From positions 495,104 to 559,103 of the forward strand of contig NC_025866.1 of assembly GCF_000755165.1 (NCBI RefSeq): a stretch of DNA of 64,000 nt, given 5' to 3'. This stretch comes from Leishmania panamensis. Taxonomy: Eukaryota; Euglenozoa; Kinetoplastea; Trypanosomatida; Trypanosomatidae. Position 1 is the stretch's first letter. The number at the start of each line of letters is the position of its first letter. The notes beneath the pieces are model-generated. The model did no database searches. It was not told the DNA's origin and saw only the letters and a list, made by a program, of their open reading frames with translations. A program made the translations under genes and the position numbers. Shown here piece by piece: positions 39,350 to 50,162 of this stretch.

Positions 39350-41500
39350 CCTTGTGCCCACATGGAGCAGGGGCACTCAGCTGACTGAAGTGGTTCAGGG
39401 TGTAGTGCTCGACTCTCCAGAGAGTGGGCAGTAGTATTCCCTGTGTGGCATCTTTGTCTGCAAAGGATTGGAGTAGTGTGAGGTCATCAGCACAAAAAAG
39501 CCTAGCGACGCCCGGGTATATTACTGAACAGCACGTACTCAAGAAGCCGAGCACAACTGGTAACGAGAAGAGGATTTAGGCTGATCCTCGTGGGACCTTG
39601 CATGCACAACAAGTCCCCTTGCATTTCTTTGTCGCGGAGCCGATTACAGGCACGATAAGCTGCTGGGACATCCATGATTCAGCAAGTAGGGTGCAGGTCT
39701 ACGTTGCACTTCCTCAGCACCGTGATCTATCCAATAAAAGGGTTACACTGATCTGCAACACCTGTTCCTATACCGGTACCTGGCTGACGCTCCAACACGT
39801 TGTGGGGGGAACAACTCCAGTGGATGTACAGTGGAGAGACGGGAGCGGAATCCAGACTACTGTGGTTAGTACCTGCCTTCTAGATGGTTGCTCAGTCGTC
39901 GCGATACCACTCACTCGAGAAATTTGCACAGATTGCTGGTCAAAGCCACAGGGGCGGTGGAATACAATAGCATTGGGTCTGAGTGGCCTCAGGAGAGACA
40001 CCATGAGCCCCTCCTTCCATGTGGCAGGAATGCGGCCGGCGGTGACGCTATCTCTGTAGATGTTCAGCAGCACTCCCCTGCATTGCATTGGGAGGTTCTT
40101 GACACTCTCACAGCTAACTTCGGCGACCCCTGGGTAGGAGCCGCGCTGGACTTCGTAGGGATTCATTTCGAACTTCCCCATCGTAGGCCGTTTGGGTTGC
40201 GTGGCGGTGGTTCTCGATGCGTCACGAATGCCGCACTGACCTCTGCTGGTACATCTCCGCCAACACTTTTGGCCACTTCTCTCCTACGGAGAAGTATGGG
40301 TCGCCTTGTCTCACTCTTGATGCGTGCAGCACGCGTAGGGCATGGATAGTATGGATAACCTGGATGCGTGCCCAGGACCGAGGACTGCCGGGGTTGAGGG
40401 CGTTGCAGGACCGTATGCATCCTTCAAAGCTGGCTTTTTGGAGTGCTTTAATGAGTCCACCCGAAAGAGGGCGCCGCTTCCAGTCGCGTCAGCTCTGGAG
40501 TTCAGTACGGCTCATAGGCGTCTTTCCTAGACGGGAAAGCTTTCCTGTGGGTATTGGCTATGAGCTCTGAGCGTTCCCTTATTCTTGAGCGACGCCCAGT
40601 AGTGGTGTGTATATGTGGTCGGGTAGTGATGGATGTGACCCCGCATGGGCCATTCGCCTTTCCTCCCCGAGGCGCTTTCGTAATGTTGTGGTGGTCGGAG
40701 TCTGCGCGGCACTCGGAAGCTCGCGCGTCTTCGCTACTTTGTCGCTGCAGTAGGCATGGCCCTTGCGGACTGATTTGCCAATCAGGGCGCGGTACAGTTT
40801 CCAGTTCGGTCTGCGGAAAGAGTATGATTAGGCGCCCGGCATCACTGGCAGTACCGGCTCATATCCTTCCTCAAAGTGGACAGCAAAGTTGATCGTGCAG
40901 CAGTCACTCGGTGTCGTGGTAACAGTGCCTCAATCGTAGATAAAGCAGTCGAGCGCCGAAGCGGCGTACGGTGCTTTCCTGTGGCCCTGTCTGCGCTGTG
41001 CTATGTCGGAGGTATCTTTTATCGCATGCACCGGTTTAAGTCGCTCTCAGTGGAGCGTGTCGTCTCGAATGGGCCCCCGTCTGTTGGGCTACTCCGTTTG
41101 CGTCCTCCATCTCGGAGGTGGTGCGAGCCGGTGTCCATTTCAGCAGCGTGAGAACCGGGCGCGACGCCGCTTGGTATTACGGTCGAGAACTCGCCGCACC
41201 TCACCGGGTTCTTTGCAGGTAGGTCAGCCGGACGTGAGGTGTATTAGGCGGGTAGGGTCACCGCAGAAAAGCCAGACCGTCAACGCGTCCACTTTGTCCT
41301 CGAGAGCAGCGAAGGGCCCACACCTCTGCGTGCGTCCTGCTGTAGAAACACGAGAGAAGTCACAGCCCCGCTTCGCTTCTCGTGCTACGCCGAAATGCGG
41401 AAAACGTTGGGAGATCAACTGCCTGCTGAGCAAGGCGAGAAGAGCGAAAGAAAATAGAGCCTACGCAACGGCCACTCGTACAGACCTACAGTGACTTCAT
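38940..41500 (-). mobile_element. degenerate non-LTR retrotransposon (DIRE-like, ingi/L1Tc clade)
   Basis: Reading the minus strand from about 41500 downward, broken reverse-transcriptase segments appear in order. First comes LLNIYRDSVTAGRIPATWKEG with VSLLRP (within 39768-40181), typical of the start of the RT domain. Then comes LFCADDLTLLQSFADK (within 39249-39554), the xADD catalytic-loop region with the first motif residue altered. The frames are interrupted by stops and shifts, and little sequence separates the two motifs or follows the second, so internal parts are deleted. The element ends at 38940 with the same 410-bp tail as the SIDER2-like copy. The 5' limit near 41.4-41.5 kb is approximate; weak frames at 41019-41433 may be endonuclease-domain remnants. 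No poly(A) tail and no target-site duplication seen. It is in the sense orientation, downstream of the coiled-coil gene. Confidence 0.8.
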
Positions 41501-42148
41501 AGAGCGACAAGAATCGTATTCGCCGACACGCAGTTGCAACAATGGCCGAAAAAGCGACACCAGTCGTGTCCTCCCCCTCCCAACTCTCCCGTTAACTACG
41601 GGCACAATAACAAAACGGGCGGCCTTTCCTCTTTCTCAGCTCAGCCACAGCGTTGTATCACATGTTTCACAGTTACGGTTGCGATAGCGCTGCTCAAACG
41701 TGCATGCGCGACAGCGCATCATGGCACCCCGGTTGCGATCCGATTTACTAACGAAGGCATGCGTTGCTGTCGTCCCTTGGGCGTCTGACGTGCTTTGAGG
41801 GCTAGAGGAGCGCGTATGCGGGCCCATGTGCACCCACCGTGATCATGGCTGCTTGCTGCGGAGGTGGTGGTGGTGGTGGTGGGGGGGTAGATGCTGTTTT
41901 CTGCCCTGGTGGTGCGTTGAACCGCTGATTTCCTGTGCACTGCTGCTGTGGTTGTTGCGGCGGAGATTTCTAAAGTGATTTCGGGCAAGGAGGCATTGGC
42001 TGGAGGGATGCGGGGGGGGGGGATAACCTGCTGAATGGGCCATCGCCGGTCGTGTAGCGGCAGTCCCGGTTGAAGCACCGCTGCTAGGACTCGACACAGA
42101 GGGGTACGTTGGAGCTCGACTTCTGGCAGACGTCACTGTGGGAGCATT
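41501..42148. other. spacer downstream of the coiled-coil gene
   Basis: This has a (GGT)n tract at about 41862-41888 and a G-run at 42011-42019. No gene supported. It should be the 3' UTR of the coiled-coil gene. Confidence 0.55.
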
Positions 42149-43645
42149 TCAGGAGCTGCGGCTGTTGCGGCCCTGCTCGTTTTCCCGAGACGTTGAGGAT
42201 GCCGCGCCACCGGTGGGTGCTCCAGCGACAGTTGAGGACCTTACCTCAGGCGTGGAGACCTCACTAGAGACGACACCATTGTTCCTAGGCGGCGAGGGGT
42301 TACCGCGCTCCCTTCGTAAACTCTCCCTGGTCAGTTGCCGCAGCTGCTTCATTAGTGACGCGTTCTCACCTTTCACTCGCTTTAGCTCTATCCGCAGCTT
42401 ACTTTCCTTTTCTTCTGACTCGATGTCCTTGATAACCAACAGGGTGCGGTTCTCTTGGTCTGTCTCCTCCTGGTAGTCAAGCATCTCCTGCAACAGTGTA
42501 TCGATGTCTTCCTTGCTCAGCACCTCGTTCGACAGCAGCTCCGCCATGCGGCGCTGCATCGTTGAGCGGGCGTCGTTGCGGCGACTACGCATGTTCACCC
42601 ATTCCTTCATCAACTGAACCTCTTGCTGCGACATGCCCTTTGTCGTCACTGACCTCTCCTTCTCTTGCTGTAGCAGTGTCACACGGGACAGGAGAGTGGC
42701 GTTGTGTTCTGTCTGCTCGCGAAGCTGTCGCTCCACACTCTCAGTTGCCCGCCTCACCGCCTTTTCGACATGCGCCTGGACCTCTGGCGCATACAAGTCA
42801 ACGCGCCGACTCGCCAGGGCCATTGCGGCTTTCTGCTGTTGTTGCTGCAATTCATTCTGATGCTTCCGAATAAGGTTCGCATTCACATCCCGAAGCTGGG
42901 AACACTCTGCCATCAGCGTCCGCATCTTCGCTTGAAAGTCGGTTACCTGCTGCTGTGCTTTAGTCTCGCGCTCGCGCAAACTTGCGATTTCTTGGTCCTG
43001 TGAGCATACTTGCTTTCCCCAAATGTGAGACTTGGCCGCTATCTCTTTCTTCATCGCCAACAACTGCTCTTGAGCCTCCTTCAACCGATTCTGCAACTCC
43101 TTGACCTCCTGCTTCGATGATTCCTGCAGCTTCTCTAGCTCCTCATTCGCCCGGTTCAATTGAGTCTGCAGACGTCCCTGCTCGGCGACCTGCGCGCCGC
43201 TCTGCGTCGCTGCTGTCGTTGCCTGTGCCATTGCGTCCTTCATTGCCTTCTCGCTCTGCTTCAGCTGCGCTGTGATCTGTGCGATGCGCGCATCTTTTCT
43301 GTGCGTGGATTCCTTCAGCTCTGAGAGCTCCGCACGCTGCGTCTGGACTTGTGCGAGAAGTTCATGCAGCGACTGGTCAATGTTAGAGAAGCGGTCGTTT
43401 GAAGCACGATGGAGATCCAGCTGACTCGCTCTCTCAGACAGCTGCATGCGCAGCTTCTCAACCTCGCCTTTCAAAGCTTCATTCTCACATCGGAGTTTGT
43501 CCAGATTTAGTAGTCCGGTGCTTTCGAGCTTTTCGCGCAGCGTCTCTACTTCGATCTTAAGCGACTCGTTTTCGTAAACCACCTGCGAGATGAGCGTGCC
43601 ATCGCTGACCTCGCGGTGAAGAATGGGGTTTGACGGCGTTTCCAT
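42149..43645 (-). CDS. coiled-coil protein, function unknown
   Basis: The protein has 498 aa from the ATG at 43643-43645 (METPSNPILHREVSDG). From about residue 25 to 320 and 360 to 440 it shows heptad patterns rich in Glu, Gln, Lys and Leu (e.g. ENEALKGEVEKLRMQLSERA), with one mid-protein break near 330-360. The last 50 residues are Pro/Ser/Gly-rich. No globular domain is seen. Such proteins in kinetoplastids are often cytoskeletal, basal-body or flagellar, but nothing in the sequence proves that. A purine tract (plus) at 43699-43732 gives the polypyrimidine tract just upstream for trans-splicing. The spacer downstream contains the degenerate retrotransposon, so a long mRNA tail would include it. 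Confidence 0.9.
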   Translation of the reverse strand: METPSNPILHREVSDGTLISQVVYENESLKIEVETLREKLESTGLLNLDKLRCENEALKGEVEKLRMQLSERASQLDLHRASNDRFSNIDQSLHELLAQVQTQRAELSELKESTHRKDARIAQITAQLKQSEKAMKDAMAQATTAATQSGAQVAEQGRLQTQLNRANEELEKLQESSKQEVKELQNRLKEAQEQLLAMKKEIAAKSHIWGKQVCSQDQEIASLRERETKAQQQVTDFQAKMRTLMAECSQLRDVNANLIRKHQNELQQQQQKAAMALASRRVDLYAPEVQAHVEKAVRRATESVERQLREQTEHNATLLSRVTLLQQEKERSVTTKGMSQQEVQLMKEWVNMRSRRNDARSTMQRRMAELLSNEVLSKEDIDTLLQEMLDYQEETDQENRTLLVIKDIESEEKESKLRIELKRVKGENASLMKQLRQLTRESLRRERGNPSPPRNNGVVSSEVSTPEVRSSTVAGAPTGGAASSTSRENEQGRNSRSS

Positions 43646-45006
43646 AGTTTTGTGCGCTGCTCACGTGATCGCTGGTTGGTATGTGTCGTGATCCTAGTTG
43701 GGAATAGGGAAGGGTGAGGGAAGGGTGAGGGATCGCTGTTGGATGGTGGTGAGCGTGCCCTCTCGCTTTCCACTTGGGAGTAATGATGGGCGTAGCAACT
43801 GGAGGAGGGCGTGAGCACGCAGCTCCTCAATGCTAGAAGAGGGTATGTGCAAAGGCGAGGGGAGCACCCCACACCAGAGCAGCACAAGGAAAAAGAAGAT
43901 AGGCAAAAGGGGGTGAAACACTAAAAGTAATGACATGAGAAGCCCCGTATCGGTTTGCAATGCTGGAGGCTGAGGTGTGGCGGTGGCTTGTACAGCAGTT
44001 ACCTGATGTGTGTAGATATCACTCTCTACGAAGTAGGAGCTACACGGGGCGGAGTAATTGAGACATAAAGGGATGGAGGACTAGACCTATGGAGAATCAT
44101 GTGCTGGCTTGCACGGCTTGACCATTCTATGAGTTCGAAGAGTTTTCCTCCCTCCTTTTCGTGTGTATGACGTGTGCGTGAGTAACAGCGCAAGAGAGAG
44201 GACAATAGAGACGACGAAGGCCAAAAGTCAACAAAGCCACGAAGCCAAGCTTAAAAACAAGTCAGACTTGCATAGATGTATGTATATAACGAATATTCAG
44301 CGCCTTTTGGCTGTACGCAAGCCAAAGACATAGGATGGAAGAAGTGGCAGCGATTGCTGAAACTGGAAAGAGAGAGAAGAAAAGCGCAAAAGATAAAGCA
44401 CACAACTACATAAGGAGGAAAAAGGGTTAGGGCAGCGGTAGCCGCAGCAGGGAATTCAATAAGAGGGATGCAAAAGAAGGTAAAAAGGTGTATACAGTAA
44501 ATGGGACAATGGCGGATAAAAGAGAAGATCGTAAAGTGAGAAAGACAGGGTTGGGTGAGGGAAACAGGAAAAGAAGATGTGATGCTTTCGAAAAAGACAG
44601 TAACGTACCTTCACGGAATGGTATAAAGAACGTTTCTCTGCCTTTCGGACACCTTGCCGGAAGGGGGTCTGCAGAGGTACACTAGCGCGCACACGAGGTC
44701 TCGTCTTAGGCCATGGAGGCAGCAAAGCAAGAGCACAGGAGGCGGTAGAGGGCGTATCTAAGTGCACCCCCTCGGTGTCTTGAGTTTTTTTGTCCGTGAT
44801 AAAAGCTCCACACCACCCTCCGCTGCTACTGTCCTTTATGTGCTCCAGCCGTGACCAGAATGTGCCTTGCTTTCCAGGCCTCACACTGTAAGGGGTTCGC
44901 ATTGCTTTGGCGCATTTCGTGCGTTTTTATCCCTCCTTCTGCAGTGAAGAGAGCACGACAAAAAATTCGCCCTTTTCACCGAACTCCTGCTGTCCTAGGA
45001 CATGAC
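43646..45006. other. intergenic spacer
   Basis: Leader of the coiled-coil gene with its polypyrimidine tract (43699-43732), then A-rich sequence (plus) around 44330-44420. I see no gene. The minus frame at 44456-44902 lacks coding character. Confidence 0.55.
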
Positions 45007-45479
45007 CTGAACACCACGCTCCCCCTCCCTTCCATTCTCTCACAGGCCCAGCCGGGTGGTGTGAAGCAGCCCTAGACACGCGGTACAGCAATGCAGACTC
45101 AGTCATCGGAGCACCGCCCCTGACTCGAGCTCTGCCCACCCCCCACTTCTTCGGCGGCCGCCTCGTGGTGCATCCCTCGCGGTGCCTCAGGGTCTCTAGC
45201 AGCAGGTGGCGAGGACAGCATACGATGCATTCAAGTCATGTTGGCACTTTGCCCATCATTTCGGTGGCACAACCTTCATCCCTGCCGCAGGCCGTCTAGG
45301 ACCGGACCGCCGACATCAGTGAAGTACATCGTTCTGACCTCCCCAAGGCGTAGGTAGCTGCACCTGCCAGCACCAGTGCCAGCTCGGTCTCCTCAGGAAG
45401 AGAAGGGGGCTGCCTGGCTTTTTGGACAGCGGGGGTGCCGGGCTCTCAAACACAACACCGAGGGGTTCCCCATCGTCAG
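45007..45479 (-). mobile_element. SIDER2-like retroposon
   Basis: About 473 bp, oriented with minus-strand transcription. The 3' 410 bp (45007-45416) are identical to the tail of the retrotransposon at 38940-39349. The 5' part (45417-45479) reads CCCTGACGATGGGGAACCCC on the minus strand, which resembles the 5' signature of Leishmania SIDER elements as I remember it. This gives the short, internally deleted structure expected of a SIDER. No poly(A) tail or target duplication seen. It lies in the 3' UTR region of the membrane-protein gene ending at 46282. SIDER2 elements in Leishmania 3' UTRs are known to promote mRNA decay. Confidence 0.75.
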
Positions 45480-46281
45480 GGAACAAGAAGAGAGGGCAAA
45501 GACCAAATGAAGAGGAGTGTGGTCCGCACAAATGTGGATACTGGCGAATATACCCGAAGGAGAAAAAAATCCACTCACTCATACCCACTCACACAGTCGG
45601 CACCCATCAAGGGAGAACGAGGGACTCGAAGCGAAAACGACGCCGGGGAGGCACAGAGACAGCCGGCGATAGACAACTCCGAGTACGCCTACGCGCATGG
45701 GGTAGAGAGCACAACAACAACGACAATACAGAAGAATAGACGACGCTAATAAGAAAGGTGAAAAAACAAAGAAATGCACTCGAACACGACAGACCTCGTA
45801 ATGGTCATTGCGGGTATACATAAGAGAAGGCGACCGGTAGAAAGAGAGAGAGAGGCCCAACGAGTGTCGCACAGAGAACAAAGAAAAGACAGCGCAGATA
45901 CGGTCAACCAGAAGTGACGAGAAGGGAAACCTCCTCAGGGAATGATTTACAAGACAGAAAAAGACTCGTCCGTTGTGCCCATCGTGCGAGAGGAGGATGC
46001 ATGCATGCCACCAAGTGAGGTCGAAGAGCAGAGAGGGGAGCCGAGAGAGAGAGAGTAACCGGCCCCTCTCCAACGCAATGTGGGTTATGATGTATGGGAG
46101 GAGGTGGGGGCCGAAAGTGTTACTGCTGCAGATACTTCTGTGACAAACAGAGATGAAGACACTGATGTGAAGAGCGCGTTGAGTGGGGACAGGCTACACC
46201 TTGTGGGTGCCAGTGTCGCGTGCCCGATTGTCCAGCCGCCGACACTTAGGCGCGGCGCGAGTCGGGCGGCAGCAGTGCGGG
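45480..46281. other. 3' UTR region of the membrane-protein gene
   Basis: Spacer between the SIDER2-like element and the stop codon at 46282. (GA)n occurs at 45845-45854. No gene supported. Confidence 0.55.
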
Positions 46282-47028
46282 TCACACGCGCGTCTCGTTA
46301 TCCTCGGCGTCAGAACCCAACCAGACCTCATGGTTGGGATCAGCAACATTGGGGGAGTTCACCAGAGGCGACGCAGACGAGGTTCCTGCGCCCACAGATG
46401 CCCCGAGAGACGCCTCGCTGTTTGTGAAGTCGGCGGATGCATACCCACGGAAGAGATTCTCCGGCAGTGGCCGCGACGGTGGACAGCTCACTGCCGGCCC
46501 ACGCCGCGGTATAAGTGACGCCTTCGGAGTAACGTACCCGTCGCACCACCACTTGCCTTGACATCCCACCACGTACACAGCCCCTAAGAAGCTAATGATA
46601 GAAAAAATAGCGAGTACGGTAAAGCAGGCGATCATCCATGATGAGCAGCAGTCGCAGACACCAATGTTGCGTCCCCACGGATCTCGCTTCACTTTACAGG
46701 TGGTGGCGAAGCCGCATCGGCATTGATATTGAGCTGGCGCACTCTCCGAGCAGAAATACTCGCTGTTGAGGTAGACGGTGTTGGGGGCAAACAGGTTCAA
46801 ATTGACGCCGTAGTCTCTGAGGTCCTGCAGCTGTGCACACTGCCGAAGTTCAAGGGCAGTGGCGAAACGCACGCGAGGGCCCAGGTAATCCGTCAGAGCT
46901 GTGTTGCCGCTGCTGCTGCTATCCATGAGACCAGGGTGGGAAAGGAGAAGACTAAGGAAGAAGAGGAGGGCTACGCCGGTGATGGGCCGATGACGTTGCT
47001 GTACGGCGTGTAGGTGATTGACGGACAT
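46282..47028 (-). CDS. Cys-rich single-pass membrane protein, unknown function
   Basis: The protein has 248 aa from the ATG at 47026-47028. A hydrophobic stretch at about 17-33 (TGVALLFFLSLLLSHPG) fits a signal peptide. The ectodomain (about 35-130) holds cysteines 64, 93, 103, 105, 111, 125, 127 and 128, including CRC and CDCC motifs, which suggests disulphides or metal binding. A transmembrane helix follows at about 131-155 (WMIACFTVLAIFSIISFLGA), then a tail of about 93 residues rich in Ser, Pro and Ala. This is type I topology by prediction. I do not recognise a family. A clear pyrimidine tract and CCAAAG acceptor (47119-47172) lie upstream, and a SIDER2-like element lies in its 3' UTR region. 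Confidence 0.82.
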   Translation of the reverse strand: MSVNHLHAVQQRHRPITGVALLFFLSLLLSHPGLMDSSSSGNTALTDYLGPRVRFATALELRQCAQLQDLRDYGVNLNLFAPNTVYLNSEYFCSESAPAQYQCRCGFATTCKVKRDPWGRNIGVCDCCSSWMIACFTVLAIFSIISFLGAVYVVGCQGKWWCDGYVTPKASLIPRRGPAVSCPPSRPLPENLFRGYASADFTNSEASLGASVGAGTSSASPLVNSPNVADPNHEVWLGSDAEDNETRV

Positions 47029-47465
47029 GATTTCCGCTGCGCAAACTATGTTCTGCTATGCGTATGTGTCTGTGTGTGTCGCAAGTGTGCCGGCAACCGC
47101 TGAAGCTCTTACACACACCTTTGGAGGACAAAAAGTCAGACAAGATGAAGAGAGAAGAAAAAAAGGGAGACAATGCCCTACCGTGTTCCATACAGTCATA
47201 CACGACGCGGGTAAGGCTGCTGTGCGACAAACTTGTCCTCTTAGCGTGCCAGTCAACGAGGGAAAGGGTGACACACCGACTCACCTAGAGGACGAAAGAG
47301 CCGAAATTATCAAGGGGTCCGATTCTTCGTGTGGATCCTCTGGTGTGCAACTCTTCAGCTGCTCAGAGAGAGAGAGAGGGAGACGCCACGAGAGATTCAC
47401 ACAAAAGCGATCACATCAGGTCGAAAGAAACTCGCCGTTATGTGCTCGAAGAAGTGTTGGAAACT
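47029..47465. other. intergenic spacer
   Basis: Short spacer with the acceptor described above and a (GA)n run at 47366-47378. Nothing else seen. Confidence 0.6.
47119..47172 (-). promoter_or_regulatory. predicted trans-splice acceptor for the membrane-protein gene
   Basis: The coding strand reads CTCCCTTTTTTTCTTCTCTC, then later TTTTTGTCCTCCAAAG with AG at 47120-47119. This gives a leader of about 90 nt before the ATG at 47028. Confidence 0.6.
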
Positions 47466-49439
47466 TTATAGCTGCTCCAGGAGCTCACTGAGGGTCCCAG
47501 ACCCATTCAAGATGCCTTCGTCCATATTGTGTGGCAAAGGAGTCACCGCTAAGCCGGCCCCGACACAAGCAGCGAGAGTGGTGTTGCACATGCACCACTG
47601 CAGCTGTGCATTTCGGCTCACTGCCAGGATCTCCAGCTGCCACACAACTGGCCTATAGTGCAGGGATTTCGTTGCTGTGCTAGCCACAAGAGCACCGCCA
47701 CGAACTTCTTCATTGCTTTCGAGGGGGCGCACGGCAGCGGTTGTGGCACATCCCGCTGTCCGCATCTCGTGAGCACGATAAATTAGCCTCGACTTCCACT
47801 CGTACTGCGTCGAGCGCCGTACTTCGTGCACAGGGGGCAGGCATATCACGTGAGTCCCTGTAAACACCAGCCTCGATGAGCCTGTTTGTTGTCCAGTATT
47901 GGATGGCCTCTGGTGCGCCGCCATCGCCTGTGTGACAGCCGAGTGCACATGTACACACCAGCTGCGGTGCACGAGAAACGAAAGAAACAAAAATGCGCTG
48001 GTCTTCAGAAATGTTAGGTGCGTCGTATGCGATCCGCTGCTGCTGTTGTGCTCCATAATGGGCGTATTGGCATCAGCAACGACAGAGGAATCTGTCGGCA
48101 ATGCCAAGGGCAGCGAAAAGAGCGGGTGAAAGACGCCGTCCGTCATCCACGTCGACTCTTCCTCGTACAAGAGTGTGTCTGCGGCGCAGTACGCCGTTGA
48201 AAGCAAAGTCTGCGGGCTCGCATTCCCCTTTCCAGCCTTTGACGCCCATCCTTCAAATTCATCAGCAGAGACGGCGGCGTAGCACACTGGAACGGCCTGC
48301 GCTGCTGACGCCTCGGTCGTGGTCGCAAGCCGCTGGCATAGTATAGTGCCCGCCAAAACATTCACTCCGGCTGCATTACCCGCTGTTCCTTTTTGTGTAG
48401 CTCTCTGTGTCACTTCTCTTTCCCGCTTTGCTCCTCGCGTGCCCATATTCGTGAGGAGATCAACAGAAGGGGTGAGGGCGTAGAGAGTAGTAGTGTGCTT
48501 GTCATCCCTAGAGGCATATCGAGGACTGCTAAGTTGGCCAGAGGACATTCGCGCACGAGAAGCAACCCGATCTGCCACAACCTGCGGTAGAACGGAGACC
48601 ACCAGTGCTTCAGGCGACAGACGTGAGGTAGACGGAGCCGCCGGCTCTTGCACCTCATGAAAACGAGTGCGCCACGGAAGCAGTTCTGCGCCACGGTACT
48701 GCGCCAGAGCGAAACGCGCAGCAGAGGTGCTGGAGGATGTTTGCAGTGTGAGCACCATCTGCGCCACCGCACGGAGCAGCACTGATGAGGGGAAAATCAA
48801 CTGAAGTAACGGCGAGGAGGTTTGTAACGAGTCCTTGTGTGATGAACAGACTGTCTTCTCCAGCGTATCACGACGCGGCGCGGCTGCAGTGGTACCTATA
48901 CGAACTTTACGGCGGCGGTCCTCGTAGTCGTAACGGTAGGTGCGTTGTGCCAATAGAGGTCCGCTGGGGACAAGTACGTCGTGCAGCGCCGATGTAGTTG
49001 CTGCCCAGTCACCCGATACCATTACCGATGCGGTAGAAGACCGGTGGCGCACTTTCGCTTGAGCCTCCTTCTGCTTCAGTGCAGCTCGTTGGGCAGCCTC
49101 AAGACGCTCGATGGATGGAAAAGGATGTGGTGGTTGCGCGCTCATGTACACATGGGGTGGCAAGGGGTCTACGTCGTTGCCAGCCCTCTTGCACAGCTCG
49201 GCCCTGTCGCTGCCAATGGAAGGCCTTCCGACGCTCGACAACAGCTTTGGCGAGGGCGTGAAAAAGCGCAGCTGCTCGGCGGCGCGGGTGTACACGCTCT
49301 GCTCGGAGATGAAAGCAAAGTTGTGCTGCTGCGCCCCAATGCGGTACAGCGCATCGCATTGTGTGGAGAGGCAAACGTACGGAGACCCTGTGGCAGAGGG
49401 AGACATTGACACGTTTTGCTGCTCTCTTGGAGTGCTCAT
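47466..49439 (-). CDS. hypothetical protein, no recognised domain
   Basis: The protein has 657 aa from the ATG at 49437-49439 (MSTPREQQNVSMSPS). It is mixed: an N-terminal region with some structured character (YVCLSTQCDALYRIGAQQHN, then FAFISEQSVY), a Lys/Arg/Ala-rich segment near 120, and a C-terminal half with hydrophobic stretches (LTFLKTSAFLFLSFLVHRSW at about 473-492, then THVICLPPVHEV). The hydrophobic segment could be buried or membrane-associated. No motif of a known enzyme is visible. The open frame and G/C-ending codons support coding. It lies between the helicase and the membrane-protein gene without any evident functional link. Confidence 0.82.
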   Translation of the reverse strand: MSTPREQQNVSMSPSATGSPYVCLSTQCDALYRIGAQQHNFAFISEQSVYTRAAEQLRFFTPSPKLLSSVGRPSIGSDRAELCKRAGNDVDPLPPHVYMSAQPPHPFPSIERLEAAQRAALKQKEAQAKVRHRSSTASVMVSGDWAATTSALHDVLVPSGPLLAQRTYRYDYEDRRRKVRIGTTAAAPRRDTLEKTVCSSHKDSLQTSSPLLQLIFPSSVLLRAVAQMVLTLQTSSSTSAARFALAQYRGAELLPWRTRFHEVQEPAAPSTSRLSPEALVVSVLPQVVADRVASRARMSSGQLSSPRYASRDDKHTTTLYALTPSVDLLTNMGTRGAKREREVTQRATQKGTAGNAAGVNVLAGTILCQRLATTTEASAAQAVPVCYAAVSADEFEGWASKAGKGNASPQTLLSTAYCAADTLLYEEESTWMTDGVFHPLFSLPLALPTDSSVVADANTPIMEHNSSSGSHTTHLTFLKTSAFLFLSFLVHRSWCVHVHSAVTQAMAAHQRPSNTGQQTGSSRLVFTGTHVICLPPVHEVRRSTQYEWKSRLIYRAHEMRTAGCATTAAVRPLESNEEVRGGALVASTATKSLHYRPVVWQLEILAVSRNAQLQWCMCNTTLAACVGAGLAVTPLPHNMDEGILNGSGTLSELLEQL

Positions 49440-50162
49440 GTTTGGTAAGAAGAGCTTCTTTACACTGTGTGTGTGTATGTCTGTAACTTAGAGAGAGAGG
49501 GTCTACACGCTACCCTTCGGACACACCTGCACACGCATCTGTGCTGTCGATGTGGCGGATGGGGCCCCACGAAAAGGTCAAGAAAGGAGGGAAAAGGGCC
49601 ACAAAAATGTAGGGGGAAAGGACAACAACAACAGAACGCACGCAATGCTCATCTGCCAGCCACACAGTTTCCTTCCTCCCCTTCCGTTTCTCTTGCCACC
49701 ACCATGGCGCGAAGAGAACTGGCAAGGATAGAAAAACTGAGCCACACGCTCCTATCTGGGTATTCCCGCCTGCGTTTGTTTTCTGCAGTGCAGCAAACTA
49801 CCAGGGTTGTTCTTCGCTGCCTGTCAAGAGCATGGCGTCGGTGAGACTCACGTCAGGCGGCTTTAGGATTTATTGCTCCTCTTCGCGACTGTTTTGTGGT
49901 TAGGAGTTTGTCGTTATCGGTTTCTGATGTCACACCCATTCTCTCCTCCTCCTCTCCCTTTACTCTCTCTCAACAGAATACCACGCATACTAGCCTGCGA
50001 GGACGTAGGAGGAGGAGGAGAGGGGGAAGGGGGAGAAGGCGCTACAGGCAGCGGCGCAGATCTGTCAGCGGGTCATATTAGAAGGGAAGAACATCAAACG
50101 GGAAAAGGAAACGAGGAGGTTCCACATTCAATCCCACTCAGACACGCTTCTGCACAAGTCTT
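49440..50162. other. intergenic spacer
   Basis: A (GA)n tract at 49491-49501 gives the CT tract next to the gene ending at 47466. Another purine tract lies at 50005-50040. It is the 3' UTR of the helicase. No gene supported. Confidence 0.55.
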
